Positions 1-4,459 of a stretch of DNA of 5,097 nucleotides are shown piece by piece. The translations under genes and the position numbers were made by a program. This stretch comes from Phycisphaeraceae bacterium. Its GTDB lineage: Bacteria > Planctomycetota > Phycisphaerae > Phycisphaerales > Zrk34. The notes below the pieces were generated by a model. That model was not told the origin of the DNA. It ran no database searches and was given only the letters and a program-made list of their open reading frames with translations. The stretch spans positions 1-5,097 of the forward strand of contig JANQJT010000042.1 of the NCBI GenBank assembly GCA_028281485.1, in the 5' to 3' direction. Each line of letters begins with the position of its first letter. Position 1 is the first letter of the stretch.

Positions 1-302
1 CCGGGCGCATCGGCTGGACACACTGGGCCGGCTGGCGCGTCGCCGCCGTCGTCGGCTTCGTCCTCGTCCTCGCCGCGGTCCTCTACCAGCCCAACCAGAT
101 CGGTCCCACCTTCTCCGACTCCGACCTGGCGACGATCGAGGCCTTGTTGTCCGGCGACACACTCGATGCGGACCTCGGCCTCGACGACTTCGAGTCCCAG
201 CTCTACGCCCTGGCGATCTCCGATGACACAGACCCCCTGGCCGAAACCGACACCTGGAACAACGAACTGGACGAACTGCTCAACGCCGTCGACCCCAGTT
301 AA
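1..302 (+). CDS. Partial single-pass membrane protein with acidic extracytoplasmic tail (3' end only)
   Basis: The last 99 codons of a gene entering from the left edge are visible, in frame from base 3 to the TAA at 300-302. Visible residues 13-28 form a hydrophobic helix (VAAVVGFVLVLAAVLY) preceded by an Arg at residue 12, so by the positive-inside rule the N-terminus is cytoplasmic and the tail lies outside the inner membrane. The 71 residues after the helix contain 18 Asp/Glu and no Lys, Arg or His, with Trp and Leu residues spaced as in short amphipathic helices (ending WNNELDELLNAVDPS). The next gene starts 34 nt downstream on the same strand, so the two are probably co-transcribed. A membrane protein with one central helix ahead of secreted charged proteins fits an anti-sigma factor, but the zinc-binding or sigma-binding part is not in the window. 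The reading frame and topology are well supported; the function is unknown. Confidence 0.75.
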   Translation, partial: GRIGWTHWAGWRVAAVVGFVLVLAAVLYQPNQIGPTFSDSDLATIEALLSGDTLDADLGLDDFESQLYALAISDDTDPLAETDTWNNELDELLNAVDPS

Positions 303-323
303 GCATCAGCACTTCTACGCACC

Positions 324-329
324 AAGGAA
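324..329 (+). promoter_or_regulatory. Shine-Dalgarno AAGGAA deciding the start at 337
   Basis: AAGGAA lies 7 nt before the ATG at 337. The same frame is open upstream to an ATG at 166, but that longer version would overlap the preceding gene and bury the signal peptide. The site and the signal peptide together select ATG 337. Confidence 0.7.
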
Positions 330-336
330 CACCAAC

Positions 337-1062
337 ATGAACCGCCACACGTGGACACTCGGCCTGGCGCTGCTCGCCGCCTGCTGTATCACCACCGGCG
401 CCCTCGCACAGGATGGCCCGCCCGACCGACCCGGCGAACGCCCACCCGACCGACCCAACCGCGACGAGATGCGCCAGCGCTGGGAACAGCGCCGCGCCGA
501 ACAGGGAGGACCCGCTCGGCAAAGCAACTGGCGCAACGCCGACCCCATCACCGCCGAACAAAAACAAGAGCTCCTCGACTTCCTCCAGGAGTTCGACCCC
601 GAAAGACACCGGCGCGTCCAGGACATGATCGAACGCAACCCCGAGCAGGCCAACCGCTTCCTGCCCATCATCTATCAGCGCACCCAGCCCATGATGGACA
701 TGAAGGAAAACGACCCCGAACACTTCAACGCCATCGTCTCCGAACGCAAGCTGCGCGGCGAGGTCCAATCCCTCGTCCGCAGGATCCGCGACGCCCAACA
801 GGCCGGCCGAGAGGACGAAGCCGAGCAGCTCACCATGAAGCTCCGCGATGCGCTCGAGCAACGCTTCGACGTCCAGCAGACCCTCAAGGAAAAACGCCTC
901 GAACGCCTCGAGCAACAGCTCAAAGACCTCAAAGAAGAGGTCGACAACTACGAACAGGAAAAGGACGGCCTGATCGACCAGCGCCTCGCCGAGTACCTCT
1001 CCGGCGAAGCCGACGCCGAGGCCGGCTTCAACTTAGGCCCGCCACCGCCGCCGCGCGACTGA
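337..1062 (+). CDS. Secreted Arg/Glu-rich coiled-coil protein, paralogue A (Spy/CpxP-like in style)
   Basis: This is a 241-residue exported protein of unrecognised family. Residues 1-24 form a signal peptide: Asn-Arg-His, a hydrophobic core, then the type I site ALA|QDG. The sequence LAAC at 13-16 resembles a lipobox, so a lipoprotein cannot be excluded. Residues 25-44 are a Pro/Asp/Arg repeat-like linker (PPDRPGERPPDRP), followed by MRQRWEQRR at 45-53. A helical domain at 71-223 starts with ITAEQ, similar to the LTxxQ motif of Spy and CpxP periplasmic chaperone-like proteins. Its second half, about 155-222, has the Leu spacing and Lys/Glu content of a coiled coil (KRLERLEQQLKDLKEE). The tail ends GPPPPPRD. 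The helical domain aligns over its full length with the next gene's product. The ATG at 337 is chosen for its AAGGAA site and the signal peptide. It probably acts in the periplasm in envelope maintenance or sensing of stress or metals, but that role is inferred from architecture and context only. Confidence 0.85.
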   Translation: MNRHTWTLGLALLAACCITTGALAQDGPPDRPGERPPDRPNRDEMRQRWEQRRAEQGGPARQSNWRNADPITAEQKQELLDFLQEFDPERHRRVQDMIERNPEQANRFLPIIYQRTQPMMDMKENDPEHFNAIVSERKLRGEVQSLVRRIRDAQQAGREDEAEQLTMKLRDALEQRFDVQQTLKEKRLERLEQQLKDLKEEVDNYEQEKDGLIDQRLAEYLSGEADAEAGFNLGPPPPPRD

Positions 1063-1071
1063 TCCGATCAC

Positions 1072-1090
1072 GAAAAACCACACGTTTTTC
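1072..1090 (+). repeat. Perfect inverted repeat GAAAAAC-CACAC-GTTTTTC before the third gene
   Basis: Two 7-base arms (1072-1078 and 1084-1090) flank a 5-base loop in the 33-nt gap between the two paralogues, ending 5 nt before the ATG at 1096. The RNA hairpin would be AT-rich and weak. It occupies the place where a ribosome binding site would be, and no Shine-Dalgarno is seen there. It could modulate translation or processing between the two genes, or be chance in an A/T-rich spacer. Confidence 0.5.
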
Positions 1091-1095
1091 CAACC

Positions 1096-1884
1096 ATGCG
1101 TTACCCGATCCTCTTCATCACGGTCCTCGCCCTCACCACCACCGCGTGGCCACACCCCGCCTGCGCCCAGAACGCCAAGCCAGACGCCCCGCCCCGGATC
1201 GACGCACACCACCGTCCCGATCAACCCGCCACCGACGCCCAGCTCGAACAGGTCATGCTCGTCATCAAGGACGTCAACCCGCGCTGGCACCAGCGCATCG
1301 CCAACAGCAAGGAAGACAACCCCCAGCGCACACGACAGTTCCTCAGCCGCGTCTACAGCTCACCGCCCATGCAGGAGATGCTCCGCGCCCGCGAAAGCGA
1401 CCCCAACCTCTATCGCATGCTCGTCGCCGATCGGCGCCTGCGCATCCAGAACGTCACCCTCGCCGCCCAGGTGCGCAAGGCCCGCGAGCAGGGTAACGCC
1501 GAGCTCGCCGAGCAACACACCGCCCAGCTGCGCAGCAACCTCGAAAAACACCTCGACCTGCGACGCCAGCTCCACCGCCGGCGCATCACCGACATGCAGG
1601 AAAAACTCGCCGAACACCGCGCCGAACTCGACGCACACGCCCAGCGCAAGCAGCAGATCGTCGACGAACAACTCCAACGCCTCCTGTCCGGCCAACACCC
1701 ACGCCACCTCGACCACCCGCCCCGCGACACCATGCGCCAGCGCTGGCAGGAGCGCCGCGACCGAAACGCTGACTCCGATCGCCCCCGCCCGCCCGCACGA
1801 CCCCCCGCGCGCGATCGCGACGCCGATTCACCGTCCAATCAATCCGATCCCCCGATTCAGCGCATCACGCCGCGTCACGACTGA
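1096..1884 (+). CDS. Secreted Arg-rich helical protein, paralogue B of the preceding gene
   Basis: This is a 262-residue exported protein of unrecognised family. The signal peptide has Arg2, a hydrophobic stretch at 4-18, and a type I site ACA|QNA after residue 24, the same length as in paralogue A. A helical domain at about 45-199 starts ATDAQ (T-x-x-Q kept, as in ITAEQ of A) and ends RLLSG (A ends EYLSG). Between them the two share DNP/RNP, RFL/QFL, a Tyr, a DP, ER(K)LR/DRRLR, RxA(Q/E)xG, AEQ, LE and QxK positions with only a 2-residue length difference. After the domain, A has a short Pro tail, whereas B has a 63-residue disordered Arg/Pro/Asp tail containing RDTMRQRWQERR (210-221), the module that A carries near its N-terminus. 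There is no Shine-Dalgarno; the gap of 33 nt suggests translation in the same operon. The function is unknown; a Spy/CpxP-like periplasmic role is an inference. Confidence 0.83.
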   Translation: MRYPILFITVLALTTTAWPHPACAQNAKPDAPPRIDAHHRPDQPATDAQLEQVMLVIKDVNPRWHQRIANSKEDNPQRTRQFLSRVYSSPPMQEMLRARESDPNLYRMLVADRRLRIQNVTLAAQVRKAREQGNAELAEQHTAQLRSNLEKHLDLRRQLHRRRITDMQEKLAEHRAELDAHAQRKQQIVDEQLQRLLSGQHPRHLDHPPRDTMRQRWQERRDRNADSDRPRPPARPPARDRDADSPSNQSDPPIQRITPRHD

Positions 1885-1893
1885 CCCCGCCAC

Positions 1894-2769
1894 CTAAACC
1901 CGATCCGCGACCAACACCCGGTCAAAACCCTCAGCGTCTGCCACCACGTGCGCGCCGTCGATGTGCGTCGCCGACCCAGCCAGTTCCAACACCGCACCGC
2001 GCTGACTGGCAGCGATCTCAAACACCAACTGACCCGGTTCCAACAAGTGCTCACCCGCTTGCGCGATCAAGGGTCGCAGATGATCCAGCCCGTCGGCCCC
2101 GCTCCGCAACGCCCCGGTCGGCTCGTAATCCTTCACGTTCGACTCAACCTCCGCCCACTCCGCATCCGAGATGTAAGGCGGATTGCTGCACAGGTAGTTC
2201 ACCCGCTCACCCATCGCTTCGTACAGATCGCCCCGGCGGAACTCGATCCGATCCGCCACGCCGTTGGTTTCCGCGTTCCGTTGCGCCACCGCAAGCGCCG
2301 CGTCGCTGAGGTCCGTGGCGATCACCCGCGCACCCGGCAGGTGCTTGGCCAGCGAGACCGCGATCGCGCCGCTGCCCGTGCCGATGTCCGCCACCACCGG
2401 ATCACGGAAACCCGGCGTCCGCTTGGCGTGCTGGATCACGTGCTCAACCAGCGTCTCCGTGCTCGGCCGCGGGATTAAAACATCCGCGTTCACCTCGAAC
2501 ACCATCGAGAAAAAGTGCGCCCGCCCCACCAGGTACTGCACCGGCTCGTGTGCCGCCGCGCGCTCGACCAGCTCCCGGTACGCCGCACGCTCCAAATCCC
2601 CGGCCGGCCGATCCAAATCGGTATAAAGACTGACACGCGGGACACTCAGCACGTGCGCCAACAGCATCTCCGCGGAAAGACGCGGCGACTGCACACCCTG
2701 CTTCTCCAGGTAACCGCTGGTCCACCCCAGCAGCTTCCGCGTCGTCCAGATGTCTTTCTCAACCGGCAT
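1894..2769 (-). CDS. prmC: Peptide chain release factor N5-glutamine methyltransferase PrmC/HemK
   Basis: PrmC transfers a methyl group from S-adenosylmethionine to the Gln of the GGQ motif in release factors RF1 and RF2, increasing termination efficiency in the cytosol. The 291-residue length is normal for the family. Residues 1-90 are the helical N-terminal substrate-recognition domain, with the typical EPVQYLVGRAHFF at 75-87. Then come IPRPSTE (99-105; the family usually has PRPETE or PRPDTE), the SAM-binding glycine loop DIGTGSGAIAV (128-138), the acidic residue at the end of strand 2 (ATD, Asp153), and the catalytic NPPYI (196-200), the NPPY signature of glutamine N-methyltransferases. 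YEPTGAL (215-221) followed by GADGL is also diagnostic. The start is ATG 2769 (CAT on the plus strand) and the stop is TAG at 1896-1894. No Shine-Dalgarno is seen. The gene is not next to prfA, its common partner. It converges on the upstream operon with a 9-nt gap. Confidence 0.95.
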   Translation of the reverse strand: MPVEKDIWTTRKLLGWTSGYLEKQGVQSPRLSAEMLLAHVLSVPRVSLYTDLDRPAGDLERAAYRELVERAAAHEPVQYLVGRAHFFSMVFEVNADVLIPRPSTETLVEHVIQHAKRTPGFRDPVVADIGTGSGAIAVSLAKHLPGARVIATDLSDAALAVAQRNAETNGVADRIEFRRGDLYEAMGERVNYLCSNPPYISDAEWAEVESNVKDYEPTGALRSGADGLDHLRPLIAQAGEHLLEPGQLVFEIAASQRGAVLELAGSATHIDGAHVVADAEGFDRVLVADRV

Positions 2770-2775
2770 GACGAA

Positions 2776-2781
2776 TATTCT
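2776..2781 (-). promoter_or_regulatory. Candidate prmC -10 (TAGAAT) giving a leaderless transcript
   Basis: On the minus strand TAGAAT matches the consensus TATAAT at 5 of 6 positions. With a normal 6-nt discriminator, transcription would begin at base 2769, the A of the prmC ATG. This agrees with the missing Shine-Dalgarno. No good -35 is visible, so this is tentative. Confidence 0.35.
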
Positions 2782-2805
2782 ACTGCTCCGACGCCCAAAC
2801 CGCCG

Positions 2806-2811
2806 ATTGTA
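2806..2811 (-). promoter_or_regulatory. Alternative prmC -10 (TACAAT)
   Basis: TACAAT on the minus strand (ATTGTA on plus) matches the -10 consensus at 5 of 6 positions and would start RNA near 2799, about 30 nt before prmC. The -35 position at 17-nt spacing (AAAACA) is poor. It is the mirror image of the plus-strand TACAAT at 2837-2842. Confidence 0.35.
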
Positions 2812-2820
2812 AGACCCATA

Positions 2821-2853
2821 AAGGGGACTGTTTTGCTACAATACCGGCCCCTT
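2821..2853. repeat. Inverted repeat AAGGGG/CCCCTT around the plus-strand -10
   Basis: Arms AAGGGG (2821-2826) and CCCCTT (2848-2853) flank 21 bases and are centred on the first base of the plus-strand TACAAT. The arms are 27 bp apart centre to centre. They could be half-sites of an operator; six-base arms also occur by chance, so confidence is low. Confidence 0.25.
2834..2842 (+). promoter_or_regulatory. Candidate extended -10 promoter TGC-TACAAT for the glycosyltransferase gene
   Basis: TG (2834-2835), one base, then TACAAT (2837-2842) fits an extended -10 element, which can work without a strong -35. Transcription would begin near 2849, leaving a leader of about 63 nt before the ATG at 2912. 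TTGTAA at 2807-2812 resembles a -35 but is 24 nt away, too far for normal spacing. Confidence 0.45.
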
Positions 2854-2859
2854 GAGGCA

Positions 2860-2872
2860 AGCGATTTTCGCT
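2860..2872 (+). other. Small leader hairpin AGCGA-TTT-TCGCT
   Basis: A 5-bp perfect stem with a 3-base loop lies in the predicted 5' leader of the glycosyltransferase gene, 28 nt before its ribosome binding site. An overlapping alternative pairing TGAG (2853-2856) with CTCA (2871-2874) is possible. It could stabilise the transcript or be incidental. It does not match any riboswitch I recognise. Confidence 0.3.
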
Positions 2873-2900
2873 CACACCAGAATTAAAGGCCGCGTAATGC

Positions 2901-2905
2901 AGGGG
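2901..2905 (+). promoter_or_regulatory. Shine-Dalgarno-like AGGGG for the glycosyltransferase
   Basis: AGGGG lies 6 nt before ATG 2912, a suitable distance. The conserved family N-terminus (MRVLMLGWEFPP) begins at that ATG, which confirms the start. Confidence 0.55.
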
Positions 2906-2911
2906 TAGACC

Positions 2912-4384
2912 ATGCGCGTATTGATGTTGGGCTGGGAGTTTCCCCCATTTATCAGCGGTGGACTCGGCACCGCCTGTTACGGCCTGACGCGCGCGATGTC
3001 CTCCATGGGCGTTGAAATCCTCTTCGTCCTGCCCAAACACGTCGACGAAGACTACACCTCACACGTCCGACTGCTCTCCCCCGCCGCACCCGTGCCCCGT
3101 CACACGCAAGCCCCCGGCTCACCCGCACATCCCGGTCACCACACACCCCCGACCACACCCAAGGCCACCGCGCAAGAACGCCACGATCAGGTCAGCTTCA
3201 AGATCACCCCCCAATGGCTGGCTGGCCCCTACCAGACACCCAAGACCTACGAGCGCACCATCGAGGAGCAGCAGCGCATCGCCCGCATCAAGGCCGGCCT
3301 ACCCGTTGACCCCAACGATCCGACCGCCCCGCAAGACCCCGCACACCTCCAACCCGGCGCACCGCTGAGCCAACCCGCACCCCCACCGACCCTGCCCCCC
3401 GACGACGAAGACTACGGCGGCGACGTCATCCAACAGGCCCAACGCTACGCACGCAACGCACTCGCACTCGCCGGCCACCTCGACTTCGACGTCATCCACG
3501 CGCACGATTGGATGACCTACCCCGCCGGCCTCGAACTCGCCGCCCTCTCCGGCAAGCCCCTGGTCATCCACGTCCACTCCACCGAGTTCGACCGCGCCGG
3601 TGAAAACATCCACCAGCTCATCTACGACATCGAACGCCGCGGCATGCACGGCGCCATCCGCGTCGTCTGCGTCTCGCACCTCACCCGCAAGATCTGCGAG
3701 CACCGCTACGGCGTCGAACCCGACAAACTACACGTCTGCTACAACGGCATCGACACCGAAGACAAACCCCTCGCACACGAACCCACCGCCATCCACCGCG
3801 ACGACAAGATCGTCCTCTTCCTCGGCCGACTCACCTTCCAGAAGGGCCCCGAGTTCTTCGTCGCCGCCGCCAAGAAAGTCCTCGACAAGTACCCCCAGGC
3901 CAAGTTCGTCATCGCCGGCTCCGGCGACATGGCCGTCCAGGTCATCGAGCTCGCCGCCGAAATGGGCATCGGTCACAAGGTCCTGTTCACCGGGTTCCTC
4001 CGCGGCAGCGACGTCGAACGCGTCTTCAAGATGGCCAGCGTCTACGTCATGCCCTCGGTCTCCGAGCCCTTCGGCATCGCCCCCCTCGAGGCCATCCGAC
4101 ACGACGTGCCCGTCATCATCTCCAAGAACTCCGGCGTCGCCGAGGTCATCCACCACGCCCTCAAGGTCGACTTCTGGGACGTCGACGAGATGGCCAACAT
4201 GATCATCGCCGTCCTCAAGCACCCCTCCCTCGGCCAGACCCTCCGCGAGGGCGCCGACATGGAGGTCCGCACGCTCACCTGGGAAGGCGCCGCCAAAAAG
4301 TGTATCGATATCTACGACCAGGCCGCCCGACAGATGGACGACACGCTCCCCCCCGCCACGCGCCCCCTCTCACCCACTTCCTGA
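2912..4384 (+). CDS. GT4 glycosyltransferase, glycogen-synthase-like (GT-B fold)
   Basis: This is a 490-residue cytosolic retaining glycosyltransferase that probably adds sugar from a nucleotide-sugar donor to a glucan or other polysaccharide. The N-terminal Rossmann domain opens with GWEFPPFISGGLGTACYGL (7-25), whose Gly-rich loop corresponds to the KxGGL region of glycogen synthases. It continues with DVIHAHDWMTYPAG (193-206), HVHSTEFDR (220-228), VSHLTR (254-259) and CYNGID (276-281). The C-terminal donor domain has FLGRLTFQKG (303-312; Arg306 and Lys311 fit the donor-phosphate binders), AGSGDM (335-340), FTGFL (359-363) and the E-x7-E motif SEPFGIAPLE with Glu385 and Glu393. An insertion at about 57-165 contains two Pro-rich stretches (57-83 and 131-163) around a more ordinary helical segment. 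Relatives with this N-terminus are often called glycogen synthase and sit beside GH57 amylases; no such neighbour is present here. Whether the donor is ADP- or UDP-glucose cannot be read from the sequence. It is divergent from prmC and appears to be monocistronic. Confidence 0.9.
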   Translation: MRVLMLGWEFPPFISGGLGTACYGLTRAMSSMGVEILFVLPKHVDEDYTSHVRLLSPAAPVPRHTQAPGSPAHPGHHTPPTTPKATAQERHDQVSFKITPQWLAGPYQTPKTYERTIEEQQRIARIKAGLPVDPNDPTAPQDPAHLQPGAPLSQPAPPPTLPPDDEDYGGDVIQQAQRYARNALALAGHLDFDVIHAHDWMTYPAGLELAALSGKPLVIHVHSTEFDRAGENIHQLIYDIERRGMHGAIRVVCVSHLTRKICEHRYGVEPDKLHVCYNGIDTEDKPLAHEPTAIHRDDKIVLFLGRLTFQKGPEFFVAAAKKVLDKYPQAKFVIAGSGDMAVQVIELAAEMGIGHKVLFTGFLRGSDVERVFKMASVYVMPSVSEPFGIAPLEAIRHDVPVIISKNSGVAEVIHHALKVDFWDVDEMANMIIAVLKHPSLGQTLREGADMEVRTLTWEGAAKKCIDIYDQAARQMDDTLPPATRPLSPTS

Positions 4385-4402
4385 CCCCAAACGCACCCCA
4401 AT

Positions 4403-4430
4403 AAAAAAAGGCGACTCGCTAAGAGCCGCC
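4403..4430 (-). terminator. Intrinsic terminator of the PilZ gene (minus strand)
   Basis: An 8-bp stem (4410-4417 with 4423-4430) and a 5-base loop are followed, on the minus strand, by seven T (A7 at 4403-4409). In minus-strand RNA every position pairs, including one G-U. In plus-strand RNA the same position is an A-C mismatch and the tail is only GCTTTCATT. The element therefore serves mainly the minus-strand gene, ending about 30-57 nt past its stop codon, and may weakly stop the glycosyltransferase transcript too. Confidence 0.8.
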
Positions 4431-4459
4431 GCTTTCATTGCAAGACTTCTGCGTGTGAA

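Noticed and set aside
373..384. Lipobox LAAC in the signal peptide of paralogue A
   Set aside because: The hydrophobic core continues past the Cys to a clean ALA|Q type I site, and paralogue B has an ACA|Q site at the same position without a lipobox, so secretion by signal peptidase I is favoured. It is kept only as an alternative.
280..915. A 211-codon antisense open frame under paralogue A
   Set aside because: Its Leu/Val/Ala/Gly/Glu-rich product mirrors the GC-biased codons of the sense gene; there is no ribosome binding site or recognisable motif.
351..1496. A 381-codon open frame on plus spanning both paralogue genes
   Set aside because: It is out of frame with two well-supported genes, is almost entirely Arg/Pro/Thr/Ala/His as expected from shifted GC-rich codons, and has no signal or domain.
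1948..2478. A 176-codon plus-strand open frame inside prmC
   Set aside because: It is antisense to a confidently identified prmC, Arg/His-rich and without conserved motifs.
2773..2780. Palindrome GAATATTC before prmC
   Set aside because: An 8-base AT-rich palindrome is easily found by chance and overlaps the candidate -10; there is no further symmetry around it.
2807..2842. TTGTAA as a -35 paired with TACAAT
   Set aside because: The spacer is 24 nt, well outside the usual 16-18; the extended -10 reading is better.
2897..2908. A three-codon upstream frame ATG CAG GGG TAG overlapping the glycosyltransferase ribosome binding site
   Set aside because: It has no ribosome binding site of its own, and a frame this short is expected by chance; regulation by it would need experimental support.
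3600..4202. A 200-codon shifted frame inside the glycosyltransferase
   Set aside because: The product is nearly all Ser/Thr/Pro/Ala/Arg, a typical shadow of GC-rich coding sequence; the real frame carries all GT4 motifs.
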